A stretch of 64,000 nt of DNA from Cryoendolithus antarcticus. Taxonomy: Eukaryota; Ascomycota; Dothideomycetes; Cladosporiales; Cladosporiaceae. A program made the translations under genes and the position numbers. The notes under the pieces are model-generated. The model saw only the letters and a program-made list of their open reading frames with translations, ran no database searches and had not been told where the DNA came from. Position 1 is the stretch's first letter, and each line of letters opens with the position of its first letter. Positions 53,137-64,000 of this stretch are shown here, piece by piece. The stretch covers positions 248,001 through 312,000 of the forward strand of contig NAJO01000009.1 of assembly GCA_002077065.1 (NCBI GenBank), given 5' to 3'.

Positions 53137-53435
53137 GGCTGTGTCGGCGCCGCAGAGTTTCGACCCGGATGTTAAGAGCCTTGAAAGTAATCGACTGATC
53201 AACGTTGGGATAGAGGTCGAGAAACATTCGCGGCAGCTCCTGCGCAAGGCCCAGTGAACGCGATGGCTTCCAGTGACGGCTAAGTGTCGCTGGTGTACGT
53301 AAAGTGAGGACGATGCGGGTAGTCGCTTCACTTACTTCGTTGACAGAGAAGACACGCTGATTTATTTCTTCTTTGGATCACGCGTGAACATCACTCCCTC
53401 ATAGCCCGAGAAGGCTACTGTCTTGCTTTTCAGTC

Positions 53436-54332
53436 TCAACGCTTCTCATCTCCCCCATGCACGCCTCTCACAAAGGCCGTAACCTCTCCAACCAGCCTTT
53501 CCCTCTCTTGCCTCTGCAAACGTGGCCATGCACTCATTTCCCTCCTCACCTCTGCGTGCCCACCCATTGGCTCTTCTACTATCCTTTTAGCAGCAACGGC
53601 CGCTTCCCACAACTCCTCTGCTGCCCGTCCTCCCTTCTGAGCACTCATCCCCGCAGCCTGCGAAAATCGCGGCGCAGGTGAAGAGTCAAAAGTATGATGC
53701 AGTAGCCGCACAAGACGTCTCGGCGGTGCCGCTATACGTCGTATACGGTGTCGTGGATGCACCATTCGTCGGCCAGGCCTCATATTGCCACTTACCTTCC
53801 CAAGCCCAGTAGTCGCTGGTGCAGCATTGACTGTCTCCACGAGCAGAGGTGATAGCGCACCCGGCAGAGCCTTCCGCGTGCCAACACCGCGCCTCGCAAT
53901 CAAAGCCGCAGCAGCAGCTCTCAGGCGACGGGACTGCCAGTTCTTCCGCAAAATTGGCGATGGTGTGTCTTGAGTCCCCGAGACTATGCGGCCTGGAGGT
54001 GCACGATATGAAGCGTCAGCGACACTACTGTTGATCCCCAGCCTTTGCTCGACCTTCACAGCGAAGTTGTTTATTAGTCTCACCCACACCGTGCGCCGCT
54101 TCTTCATGCCCCATGCTTGCCAGTCTTGACTTGCGACGCGTTTCCGAAAGCAACCAATATCGGCGAGATATAACGTCTGTGCTGGGCCGCCGTGTCGTGC
54201 CACTGCAGTTTCGAGAATGACATGCTTGGCGGTCAGTTTGCCAAGGAGGATCAAGGACTCCGTAAACGGGTACGTCGACTGCAGATGGGCCTGGACAGCC
54301 TGGAGAATGTCTAGCGTGGCGAGGACGGCAAG
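53436..54332 (-). CDS. unrecognised basic protein or C-terminal extension; 5' end unresolved
   Basis: An open frame of 298 codons starts directly after the TGA (54333-54335) of the neighbouring 815-aa gene, in the same frame. Its first part looks coding (LDILQAVQAHLQSTYPFTES, LILLGKLTAKHVILETAVAR, WGMKKRRTVWVRLINNFAVK) but contains no ATG until MKKRRTVW. The rest is basic, Arg/Ala/Pro-rich, ending VTAFVRGVHGGDEKR. Options: a separate gene whose first exon I could not find; an extension of the 815-aa protein reached by removing a 42-nt or 99-nt intron spanning the TGA; or readthrough of TGA-CTT. No family is recognised. Confidence 0.45.
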   Translation of the reverse strand, partial: LAVLATLDILQAVQAHLQSTYPFTESLILLGKLTAKHVILETAVARHGGPAQTLYLADIGCFRKRVASQDWQAWGMKKRRTVWVRLINNFAVKVEQRLGINSSVADASYRAPPGRIVSGTQDTPSPILRKNWQSRRLRAAAAALIARRGVGTRKALPGALSPLLVETVNAAPATTGLGKVSGNMRPGRRMVHPRHRIRRIAAPPRRLVRLLHHTFDSSPAPRFSQAAGMSAQKGGRAAEELWEAAVAAKRIVEEPMGGHAEVRREMSAWPRLQRQERERLVGEVTAFVRGVHGGDEKR

Positions 54333-56780
54333 TCAGGGCTTCTTGTGTTGACCGTCCTCCAGAGGCGCGTCCTTGATCCCCGCGGTAGCAAGCAGCACCT
54401 CCGACCCATCATCAGCGGGAGGCTGCTTCACCTCCGGTGGCGCCTGCTCGAACCGCTCAAAGACATCTTTAGGCTCGAATTTCCTATCTTCATGCGGCTT
54501 CATCGCCGCCTGCCGCCTCACCTGTGTCTCCGCATTCTCGATCGCGAACTTCTCCAACCGCACCGCTCGCTGTTCCTCGTTCTCCCCCGAGATCCTCTCT
54601 CGGGCCGCGTTACTGCTTTGCCACAGCCAGAGCCTCCCGCCGGGGATGTCGAACTTCGTGCGCTGGATGTCACCGCTGGGCATGGTGCGAGCGAAAGCCA
54701 TGCCGCCTTCGGACAGCATGCCGAAGCGGCCTGGGTGGTGCACGAGAGTGACCGGAGCATTGGGAGATGGTGCTGGTGCGACAGCGTCGACGGAAGAAGG
54801 TATGGCGCCGAGTGTGACACCGCGTGAAGCGATCTCAAACCTCGACTTCTCTCGCTTATCGGCGTGCGCCCAGCGGAAGCTATTGTCTAGGTTCTCCGGG
54901 CCGATGAGGAACATGATGCGCTCGCCTTCCTTGACAATCTCACCTAGAGCTTCTAGCTTCATAGCCTCTGCGTCTTCGTTTCCGAAGTCAAACGCCCAGC
55001 CGCTGTCTTGTCTAAGCTCGCGCGTGGAATACTGAGTGTCCGGATCAAGACTCAGCAAGCCAGCTTTCTTACCCCAGCCACCGCCTCCAGAGAGTACACG
55101 CACAAGGCGGCCATCGAAGGCTAGTACTTGACCGATAAGAGCGCCGGTGCTTTGACGAAGCTGCTCATGAGTCTCTGCATCCGGCCGCCATGCAGCCCTG
55201 ATGGTCTCGGTTTCGAACAGCGGTGGCGAAGCAGATAGTCTTTCCAATCTTTGCACTGTTCTTCCGATGGAGAAAGAGACGGGCAACACTAAGGCCCAGA
55301 TCTGCACAGCTGACGGTGGAAGTCCAAGTGCCGTAAAGTAAGCGGTCACCGCCTTTTCGAGTTCCTCGGAAGCAGGCATGGTGGTATCATCGGGTAGGAG
55401 AGACCAGTCAATACTCTCGGTCGTGGTGCGACCGGGCACGGACGGGTGAGCGGCGATCTGTCGAATGATATTGCCCATCACGTGGCGGATCTCACGTAGA
55501 GGCGTCAGTGGGATCAGAGGGGCAGAGAAGAAGAAGTGGCTATTGAGAGTCTGGAATGGGAGAGCGATGGTTGCGGACTCGAGGTATTGTGTGCTTTGTA
55601 GTTCTAGCGTGCTATCAGGGGCTGCTGTGTAGGATCTGTGAAGCAGCGTAGAGACCAGGCTATTCGTGAAAGTGGTTTGCGCAAGGGGCAATTGCGCGGT
55701 GATCGGTACGCTTCTGTGCCCGAAAGCCTCCCGATTCGCAGGGACAACGAAGTTCAACGAGCCGGGTTTCATGGCCGAACTTTGCAAAGGTCGGTGCATG
55801 CTGACGTCAAGAGCTGACGTGTTCCGGAGCAATATGTATGACAAGCCTTCCACGACGTCAGGCTCATGGCCTTCGAGTGGCAGCTTGTCCACAACAGCCA
55901 CTATGCTCTCGAAAGAGGTGCTCGATCTGTCCAGACCAGTAAGCTTGGCGAACATCCTGTGAGGCAGTGTCTCGTCCTGGGCAAGGTCGGCGGATCCTGG
56001 GGTGAGCAGTATCGTGAGCAGCGGCGGCGTGGTGTCTGGATTCTCGGGAGGTACACCCATCTCCGGAAGGAGATCCAGGACTGCTTCGGCAGTGAGACTT
56101 GCAGGCGAGGAAGATTCTATCGTACCGCAGCGAACATCGATCGACTTGTCCTCATTTTGGGGTTCACGTTTCTTAGGCATCGTGGCTTGTGATCTCCTCT
56201 CCTTTCGACTTTGGTAGAACTTTGTGTCGAAGCTCCCCTTTTTCTGATGGCCTGTATTACATGTGTGCCGATGAGGAATCTGCGATAGAAAAGCGGCTTT
56301 TGGATCCGGGTTGATCTCCTCCTTGCGTGCCCGTCCCGCCTTCCAGTATATGAACTTCTGCTGGCGGATACGCGATCCATCCCTCATCTCAGTTGGCTCC
56401 GCAAACATAGGACTCTTCGACTTGGCCATGTACCGAAACTGAGGTGTCTTCATGTCTGTGAGAGCAATGTAACGCAGCTTACTATCGCTTTCTTGAGCAT
56501 AGCCGGGATCGTACTTGAGTGTGACCTCGCCATGCTCTATCTGCGTGATAGCTCCAAGATTCGGAACTCCATTGCTCAGTGGTGCGTCGGCATCGAAGCT
56601 GCCACGCACACGCACAAGAGTCCTTTGCTCTGGGAGAAGACGTTCGGCAGCATATCCTCGTCGGCTCTGCAGGTTCCATCGTAGGCGGCCGGCGACGTAC
56701 CGCGTTGCCTGTGCTGGGGCCCGCCATGCTGAGGGTTGGCTGGCAAACATCAGTCTTATGCCACGCACGCTGTCGGGCAT
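54333..56780 (-). CDS. large predicted mitochondrial protein, family not recognised
   Basis: Single exon, 815 aa. The N-terminus (FASQPSAWRAPAQATRYVAG, RLRWNLQSRRGYAAERLLPE) is Arg/Ala-rich without acids and ends in RRGYAA, typical of a cleaved mitochondrial presequence. Residues about 50-200 are basic (KSKSPMFAEPTEMRDGSRIR). An inner start-like MPKKREPQNEDKSIDV follows, then an alpha/beta region with PLLTILLTPGSADLAQDE, SYILLRNTSALDVSMHRPLQ, ESATIALPFQTLNSHFFFSA, a VLSGGGGWGKKAGLLSLDP loop, and a helical C-terminus (KFAIENAETQVRRQAAMKPH). I do not recognise the family and assign no function. Confidence 0.7.
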   Translation of the reverse strand: MPDSVRGIRLMFASQPSAWRAPAQATRYVAGRLRWNLQSRRGYAAERLLPEQRTLVRVRGSFDADAPLSNGVPNLGAITQIEHGEVTLKYDPGYAQESDSKLRYIALTDMKTPQFRYMAKSKSPMFAEPTEMRDGSRIRQQKFIYWKAGRARKEEINPDPKAAFLSQIPHRHTCNTGHQKKGSFDTKFYQSRKERRSQATMPKKREPQNEDKSIDVRCGTIESSSPASLTAEAVLDLLPEMGVPPENPDTTPPLLTILLTPGSADLAQDETLPHRMFAKLTGLDRSSTSFESIVAVVDKLPLEGHEPDVVEGLSYILLRNTSALDVSMHRPLQSSAMKPGSLNFVVPANREAFGHRSVPITAQLPLAQTTFTNSLVSTLLHRSYTAAPDSTLELQSTQYLESATIALPFQTLNSHFFFSAPLIPLTPLREIRHVMGNIIRQIAAHPSVPGRTTTESIDWSLLPDDTTMPASEELEKAVTAYFTALGLPPSAVQIWALVLPVSFSIGRTVQRLERLSASPPLFETETIRAAWRPDAETHEQLRQSTGALIGQVLAFDGRLVRVLSGGGGWGKKAGLLSLDPDTQYSTRELRQDSGWAFDFGNEDAEAMKLEALGEIVKEGERIMFLIGPENLDNSFRWAHADKREKSRFEIASRGVTLGAIPSSVDAVAPAPSPNAPVTLVHHPGRFGMLSEGGMAFARTMPSGDIQRTKFDIPGGRLWLWQSSNAARERISGENEEQRAVRLEKFAIENAETQVRRQAAMKPHEDRKFEPKDVFERFEQAPPEVKQPPADDGSEVLLATAGIKDAPLEDGQHKKP

Positions 56781-57097
56781 GAGATAAGCATTGCAATCGA
56801 TGATATAATGGTCATATCTACAAAAACCTCATGCACGATGTCGATGGCCTGTCCAATGCTCTTGCCAAGCCTGCAGCCCTACGACTTTCTGAAACGCAGG
56901 CCATCGTCTCGGGACCACCGCGTTGCACTTCGTGTCAGCATTTGGTGCAGCTGGATAGTGATCCTTCAGTACTCTGATCCTTGATAGCATTACCACACCA
57001 GGCTCTGATAACTTTGCAGCGAGCGTGGGAGCATGTCGACACCGCCCTCATAACCCCCGCACGACCACCGCATCAGACTGGACAATTCCACCCCAGC
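56781..57097. promoter_or_regulatory. divergent upstream region, 815-aa gene / GT62 gene
   Basis: 317 bp between divergent ATGs; both promoters are expected. No gene seen. Confidence 0.5.
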
Positions 57098-58364
<1,267 letters not shown>

Positions 58365-58932
58365 CGTCACGACGAAGCTCACGAGCAGGTTGTAGAAGTA
58401 CGGAATCGGAGCAAGGCGTTTGGGAGGCACGGCTAGCTCTATTGGTGGAAGGACAGCGCGGGACATGAGTGTGGCCGGCACATACAGTATAGAGTGCTAT
58501 CTGTTTGCATTGCATAGCGTATGAAAGGACTGACAATCTGACTCGGTTCGCATAGCAATCGCCTTTCCGCATGCTGTCTAGCGCACGTAAAGGGCATGAG
58601 GATGCCGTCAAAAGGTGGAAAATACTGACTACTCGCAGTCTGACATCAGCAGTTCAAGCAATACTTTGACACTGCGAACTCTGAGTGATATCACCTAAGA
58701 AGCCCTTCGCCTAACGCTCGCCTCTGAGGTCAGACTCAGTGACCACGTGAGAGAAGCTCGAACGGCCACGGCCAGATCAGGCGTGCTATGTCAGGCTCAC
58801 ATCACTCGACCTATATATCCACCACGGCCACATAGCTAGCCAGACGAGACTGCAGCCCACCGTCTTCCCCCAACCGACCCTGGATTCCAGTCACAGCCAC
58901 CCAGTCTTCCTCCCGCACAACGTTACTCAATC
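58365..58932. other. spacer with copy A of a diverged flank repeat
   Basis: 568 bp. From 58475 onward it shows an ordered set of short matches to 59497 onward: CCGGCACATACAG, then AGCAATCG, GCATGCTGT and GCAGTCTG. This suggests an old duplication of about 150-190 bp; no gene seen. Confidence 0.45.
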
Positions 58933-59429
58933 ATGCCTTCCGTCCTCGAAAACCAGAGAAATCTAGTAGATACAATGATCCAGCTCGAACAATCCTGGGA
59001 TCTCGACGCAGTCTTCGCCCTCCACACCCCAGACTTCACGCACACCCTTCTCCCCGCTGCCATAGGCGGCCCACCTCGCAACAACGCCGAAGCACGCAAG
59101 CACTGCGAGGCGCTGAAACCGATCTGGAAGGAGTATAAGGTATGTTCAGCGCACTCCATGTAGCTAGAAGTACATGCCTCAGGACTGACTGCGGGCCTTC
59201 GCAGATTACCAAGAGATCCGAAGTCCACGATGCGGAGGAGCATAGAGCGGCTCTGCATACTCTGACTGTTGCCGAAACGACGGCTGGGCACTTTGAGATG
59301 GAGGCGATGTGGATGCTACATTTCAATGAGGACGGGACGAAGCTTAAGGGTCTGGAGCAGTTGGTGGATTCGAGGGCTGTGGGCGAGTTGTTTGAGAAGA
59401 TTGGGGCGTTGACTGCATCCGGTTCATGA
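58933..59429 (+). CDS. NTF2-like (SnoaL-type) small protein
   Basis: Two exons (58933-59139, 59205-59429; 65-nt intron), 143 aa. Fold signs are an N-terminal helix pair (ENQRNLVDTMIQLEQSWDLD), HTPDFTHTLLPAAIGGPPRN, a strand region across the splice site (KEYKITKRSEVHDAEEHRAA) and the final sheet (FEMEAMWMLHFNEDGTKLKG) followed by LVDSRAVGELFEKIGAL. This is the cone-shaped alpha+beta NTF2-like pattern found in SnoaL-type proteins. No catalytic assignment can be made; cytosolic. Confidence 0.78.
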
Positions 59430-60471
59430 AGGCTCGGCAAGGCGTGTGGGAAGTGTAAGTGGGGATTGAGACGGGTGGTGAGACTTGGCAGTCTGACCGG
59501 CACATACAGCATTGTATGCTATTCTTTTGGCGGCTTGACTCACTTTCGAGAGCAATCGACTCCGGCATGCTGTGTGGAGTATAAGAATCTACATTGAGCG
59601 CGAGAGGTGCTGACCATAAGCAGTCTGTCATTGGTACTTCGGCTATGTTCCCATCGACTACAATGCTGGGAACTGGTGAGCGGATCTTGGGTTGGACATT
59701 CTTGCTGACCATCACTCACAGCCATACACGCACAAAGCTGGCATCCTCCCCCGATCTTGTCTCTCAGAATTCAATACCTTCAAGTTCGCGGTCCAGGCGA
59801 TAGCCCGGAAGTCAATGCAATGCATCATTGACTTCGCAACGGTCGCCAGGTGCGCGCTCGAGTCTATACTACACAGCGTGTTGGCCGTTGCTGAGGACCC
59901 GGTCGGCGGGATCAAACGCTTGGCTTGTCGAAAGCTTATTGCGACTTCTCCTGGCCACATCAAAATTGGACGAGCACACAGCTGGACACTTGCTGCGCGG
60001 ATCTTGGGCGTCGACTGACCGGTCATGACCGTATTCTGCTGGTGGATCCGCACGGTCAGGAGTCGGCTTGCTCTCGGTAGTACGAAAACCGAGCAGCCAG
60101 CGGCGTAACCATGGAGGCACGATGGAGCTTCGACCGGCATAGACTTTAGCACTTGAGTCACCAGAGCGCGATGTCATAGTTCAGGGAGGCGCTACGAGAT
60201 GCGATAATGCTGACCTCTTGACAACGATTGGCGCAAGAGGGAAGTCAATCACTGCTATTTGAGGACATTGACCACACATACCGTTCCTTTGCTGGCTTAT
60301 ATACAACATTGACCATGCACTACAGTACGTTCCCTTCTGGTAGCATACAGCCTAGCCTTCGATCAAACCAAGCTTGCATCGCATCGACCACCATTGCAAC
60401 TCGATCTCGACTGCAAGTCAGCATAGCCGCAGCAGCATCCTTCTGCCCATCGCAGAAAACGCATCGACAAG
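59430..60471. other. 1.0-kb spacer with copy B of the diverged flank repeat
   Basis: Short ORFs on both strands, none convincing. The repeat copy runs from about 59497 to 59640, directly after the NTF2-like gene. Confidence 0.4.
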
Positions 60472-60987
60472 ATGCCTCGCCACGACAGCAAGTCACCACA
60501 ACGCCTTTCCGGCAAGACTCTTCCCACTCTATCGGAAGTCACCCTTGCGCCGAATCCGCCCATGCGCCTTGTCAGGGTCTCCACCGACTCTGCCCAATCC
60601 CAGAGAGATATTCAGGACATCACCGCTGGTCTCAACGGCGTTATAGTCTTCCTCAAGTACCAGCATAAGCGCCACGTGGACTCTACCCTGCGGGATACCA
60701 ACGCCCCTGGCAACCTTCGCGCACTTTACGACGAGGTCACAAAGACCTTGAACTTGCAGAGAGACTTCTACGCTTCGCTGCCAGGTCGTTCCGTGGAACA
60801 GGACGTGGACTTCGGGATGATGTATCTCCAGGCGCACAAGTCGATCATGGAGATCTCAGAGGAGGTGGAGAGAGCGGAGGAGGCGAGGGAGTGGTGGCGT
60901 GGGATGGATGTTGGGGTTAGGGTTGAGAGGAATGGGGAGACGGGGGAGCCGAGGGTGCTGTTCAGGGTTGTGAGGAAGTGTGCATGA
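60472..60987 (+). CDS. small hypothetical protein, helical
   Basis: Single exon, 171 aa. A disordered start (MPRHDSKSPQRLSGKTLPTL) leads into amphipathic helices (QSQRDIQDITAGLNGVIVFL, NLRALYDEVTKTLNLQRDFY, AHKSIMEISEEVERAEEARE) and a short strand end (EPRVLFRVVRKCA). No signal peptide, membrane segment or known domain. Codon-level continuity and composition look coding, but I do not recognise the family. Confidence 0.6.
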   Translation: MPRHDSKSPQRLSGKTLPTLSEVTLAPNPPMRLVRVSTDSAQSQRDIQDITAGLNGVIVFLKYQHKRHVDSTLRDTNAPGNLRALYDEVTKTLNLQRDFYASLPGRSVEQDVDFGMMYLQAHKSIMEISEEVERAEEAREWWRGMDVGVRVERNGETGEPRVLFRVVRKCA

Positions 60988-61551
60988 AACCAGAGTCAAG
61001 CTGAGTCCCCGTCAGCTTGCCTTCACCGAGATCGATGTGGCTGACTGTTTTGAGCAGCATTTGAGATTCCTTTCAAATTGGTGAGCTACGTGGCTCGCGA
61101 GTCGGACTTCGTACTATACAATGATCTCCTCAAGGAGCAAATACCATACAATATACACCATGGACGGCCGAAGCGAGCTGAGCTGGATGTTCGGTGTCTT
61201 TGTGCGCTCGCAAGATGCACTCCAGTGAGTAGCGTCCGGCTCGAAATGCACCAACACTCCACAACGAAACCATCAGCAAGTGATTTCCCGATGTCAGTAG
61301 TGAAACGGTACAGTATACTCAACCCAGAGGTGGGTCGCACTTTCCGTACCCATGAGTCTTGCCCATCACTTCACAACTGCGTTGACTTCATTTCAGTGCG
61401 AACCCTTTATTTGACACTCGTTCACTCCGGCAAGTACTTCTGTTGTTCACTACCACAGATGCCACCGGCAGGCCTCGATGTACGATATTGCCTCCAGGTT
61501 CGCCGCTTGCGATACCCACTGAGAGCTGCACTGCTCATACTGGAACCTGTC
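60988..61551. other. upstream region of F-box-like copy 4
   Basis: 564 bp. The copy-4 frame is open further upstream to 61078, but that part has no similarity to the other paralogues and is taken as non-coding. Confidence 0.45.
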
Positions 61552-62429
61552 ATGGCCGCCTCGCAACCTCATCGGCTGTCATTACTTCCACCAGAGCTTC
61601 TTCTGAACATCATCGCTCTGCTGCCTGTGCGAGAAGTAGCGAAACTGGATGGCTTGAGCACTTTCTTCTACGACTTCACCCATTACCATGAAGGAACACT
61701 CACCCAATGCACGATGACTTCGAATCGCGCGCGGTTGCTGAACCGAATCGACTCACTCACTGATCTGCAAGGGCTGACCTTATCGAGCTCATGCGTCGCT
61801 ACATCTCCTACTACGGCAACCTTAACATCAAGTCCACGTTCGATAACGGGCCACTCCTCATCGCGAATCTGCTGGTGCATACTCATCTGAATCGAAACCC
61901 TACCTCAGCTACGTACGCCCTGGGTACCTTTTACAAAGCCACCCTCAATCTGGTGCTGCTCTTCCACTCCTGTCACGTACTCATGCACGACGGAAAGGCA
62001 GTGGAAGCCGCCAACGCGCTTGCACTGCAGGACTCTCTGCGAACATCGTGGCAAGCCGTGGAGAACTTAGCCTCTATACACGGCGCACCGATGAACGATC
62101 CTGAGTATCTTCGGGCAAGGGTGCAAGACAAGACGCTTCTCGATGGTCCGCATCACGCCGTAGTCCTCGGCGTGCCCAAGTATCCCATCACGAAGCGCAT
62201 GGGCTTCCAGTTCCCAGCATGTCCTCTCTACACGAGAAATTGTACCGAAGTGCTGCTAAAGACTCTCGGACTGCCAACCGTGGGTGGGGGTTTTGCATAC
62301 TGTGTGAAGAGTTTAAGGATGCAGGAGATGGCTTATGCTGCTTGCACGTACGAGGAGCCGATTGACACGCAGCTGATGAACTCACCCCTATGTCAGGCTG
62401 CGCTGCTGGAAGACATGTTCTTGTTCTGA
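61552..62429 (+). pseudogene. F-box-like paralogue 4, single-base frameshift
   Basis: The first 75 codons (61552-61776) carry the F-box-like segment (LSLLPPELLLNIIALLPVRE). The family then continues in another frame from 61777: LIELMRRYISYYGNLN, EYLRARVQDKTLLDGPHHAV, GVPKYPITKRMG, GFAYCVKSLRMQEMAY and the terminal QAALLEDMFLF. At GGGCTG|ACCTTATC one base is missing relative to the paralogue pattern (GL-D/E-L-I/V), so the 5' frame runs into unrelated codons and stops at 61890. There are no other lesions. It is a recent pseudogene or a sequencing/assembly error. Confidence 0.85.
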
Positions 62430-63020
62430 GGGGGTCAGCTCACAGGAGGGTGTGGAGGCTCGTGACGGGTTGCTGCACCATACTGGGTGGTCTATCGAAG
62501 AATGTAAGCTGGAGCGGTGCCTTCGTGAGATGGCACCTGGGAGATCGACATCGCGGACGATGCGTTGTACGGACCTTTCCAGTCTTGGCTTATCACAGAA
62601 TTCGTGGTGTGGTGATGATGCGCAGCGTCTGGAAGCTGCAAGCTGTGTTCGGACATAGAGATAGTAGGTCGAACTGTATACGCCAGCAATGCTGGAGCAT
62701 ACTTACTCCTCCTCGCAGCTCTGGTCTTTGAGCTCCATACGGAGCCTTGCAAATGGTCATGCGTCTAGTTTAGTCACGCTCCGTCCCTTCCTCGCCAACG
62801 TGTGGAGGTGAAGTTGTGCCTTCCTTCCCTGCAATCACGCTGGTTATCTAAGCTTGACCACACTGCTTCATAGCCCTCAAGAACACTCTCTACGCAAGAT
62901 CAAAATCATAGTGCACGTTGCGTGCTCCGTAGAGACGGCTAACGTTCAAAGCATCGAAAAGTGAGTGATCACGCTCAGCAACATGCGTGAAGATACTGAC
63001 ATATTCGCAGAGTCGGAGTG
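62430..63020. other. spacer and 5' leader of F-box-like copy 5
   Basis: 591 bp. A likely 5'-UTR intron (62961-63010; GTGAGT donor, TACTGAC branch, TTCGCAG acceptor) ends ten bases before the copy-5 ATG. Confidence 0.45.
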
Positions 63021-63899
63021 ATGGCCGCCAGTCATCTTGGATATGATCGCCTTACGACTCTGCCGGTGGAGCTTGTTTTGGCCATTCTTACTGTGCTCCC
63101 GATGCGACAAATCGTTCAGCTTCGTCAGCTAAGCCGTCACTTTAGAGAGCTGGTCGATGGCAATAAGTCGACACTCACGCGGCAATCGCTGGCGTACAAT
63201 CGATCGAGACTCAGGTCTCGCCACCAGCGGCTCACCGACTTCCGCGGCTTGGAGCTCGTAGATGTTGTGCATCAGTACATCTCATATTACGGTATAATCT
63301 ACGAGTCGAATGACCTGGAAGTAGTCCGAGTTCCATATCCACCGATATTCAAATCTTTCAGGGCCACACTCATCGAATCCACCCCAGGCTTTGCACGCGC
63401 GCGCCGAGTCGCACATGAAAAGCTGTGGTGGTTCATTTCGACCCTGCAGAGAGCGTGCGCAGAGAGGGATGGGGAGACTCGCGTCAGTGAATGTCATCCG
63501 ATGCTGGAGATGGAGGACTTCTTCCCTCGTGCAGCCCCAATGGATCGTCGTGCACCTTTCTTTGGCAACCGGGATAATCTGATCGCCAAGCTAGAGAACA
63601 AGGATCTATTCTGTGGGCCTCACTATACCCGTGTCCATGGCAAGCCACAATACTTCCTCACATTCCGCATGGGGATGAGTGACTGTCTCGAAGCTTACTA
63701 TCCGAGGCCTTGGGACTACGGCGGGACGGAGGTGACTTCCCGAATACTGCTGCTGCCAGACCTGAAGCAGAGGTTCTCGTACTGCATAAAGACTCAAGCA
63801 ATGGCGTCGATCTTCTGGGATGCTGCAGCAGAAGTGGGAGACTTCGCTGCGTCAAGGTTTCGTCAAGCTGCTGTCTTGGAAGAGATGTTTATCTGGTGA
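63021..63899 (+). CDS. F-box-like protein, paralogue 5
   Basis: Single coding exon, 292 aa from ATG 63021 (MAASHLGYDRL), the most diverged copy. F-box-like segment: LTTLPVELVLAILTVLPMRQ, then QLRQLSRHFRELV. Family blocks: LELVDVVHQYISYYG, ENKDLFCGPHYTRVHGKPQY, RMGMSDCLEAYY, FSYCIKTQAMASIFW and the terminal QAAVLEEMFIW. The GTG directly before the ATG is not needed. A 50-nt intron in the 5' leader is likely. The role is inferred only from the F-box-like start. Confidence 0.8.
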   Translation: MAASHLGYDRLTTLPVELVLAILTVLPMRQIVQLRQLSRHFRELVDGNKSTLTRQSLAYNRSRLRSRHQRLTDFRGLELVDVVHQYISYYGIIYESNDLEVVRVPYPPIFKSFRATLIESTPGFARARRVAHEKLWWFISTLQRACAERDGETRVSECHPMLEMEDFFPRAAPMDRRAPFFGNRDNLIAKLENKDLFCGPHYTRVHGKPQYFLTFRMGMSDCLEAYYPRPWDYGGTEVTSRILLLPDLKQRFSYCIKTQAMASIFWDAAAEVGDFAASRFRQAAVLEEMFIW

Positions 63900-64000
63900 T
63901 TGCTTTGCGATGCTGATTGAGACCTTGAGGTCTGCAGACTGGTGCGTCTCAAACGGGATTGCCTGAAGTACGTCAGAGATGGTATGGCCGGACAACGCAG

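Noticed and set aside
61078..61551. Upstream in-frame extension of F-box-like copy 4
   Set aside because: No similarity to the paralogues, all of which start a few residues before the F-box-like segment.

Overview
The window is from a filamentous ascomycete (Pezizomycotina, most likely Dothideomycetes; the rank is inference). The evidence is many short GT..AG introns (about 50-120 nt) with CTGAC/CTAAC-type branch sites, a Zn2Cys6 regulator of the FacB type, a group II fungal G-alpha, DUF1996/WSC and GPI-type wall proteins, MIC10, and a nuclear tRNA-Leu with a short intron. No transposon, rRNA or CRISPR array was seen. Most genes are multi-exon; the exon models given here were built by hand from splice signals and frame continuity.

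Layout. 0.4-11.9 kb: a frameshifted haloacid-dehalogenase gene, tRNA-Leu(UAA), MIC10, URB2, MAF1, AP-1 sigma and the glutamate-cysteine ligase regulatory subunit. 12.8-21.5 kb: an 888-aa C2H2 protein, CDC14 and a SET-domain methyltransferase. 22.9-32.7 kb: facB, a HAD-fold protein ending in a peroxisomal-type tripeptide, and a divergent pair of secreted wall-type proteins (DUF1996-WSC; Ser/Thr-rich with a GPI-like tail). 33-48.7 kb: a SMYD-like SET protein, G-alpha group II, transketolase, a PRM10/ThrE-like membrane protein, NAD kinase and an Hmp1-like stress protein. 49.3-63.9 kb: an F-box-like paralogue family in two blocks (three copies on the minus strand at 49.3-53.1 kb, two on the plus strand at 61.6-63.9 kb) around a group containing a large predicted mitochondrial protein, a GT62 mannosyltransferase, an NTF2-like protein and an unrecognised gene.

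How genes relate. Fungal genes are not in operons, so neighbours imply little. Some pairs share one short upstream region (MIC10/URB2, AP-1 sigma/GCL modifier, the 815-aa gene/GT62). Carbon metabolism (facB, transketolase, NAD kinase) and Pol I/Pol III output (URB2, MAF1) recur, but this may be chance.

The most unusual content is the F-box-like family, which shares a C-terminal tail and has two of five copies broken by different lesions. Other points are a 7-bp tandem duplication that shifts the frame at the dehalogenase nucleophile, two candidate terminal exons for AP-1 sigma, and an 815-codon ORF followed in the same frame, after one TGA, by about 298 open codons.
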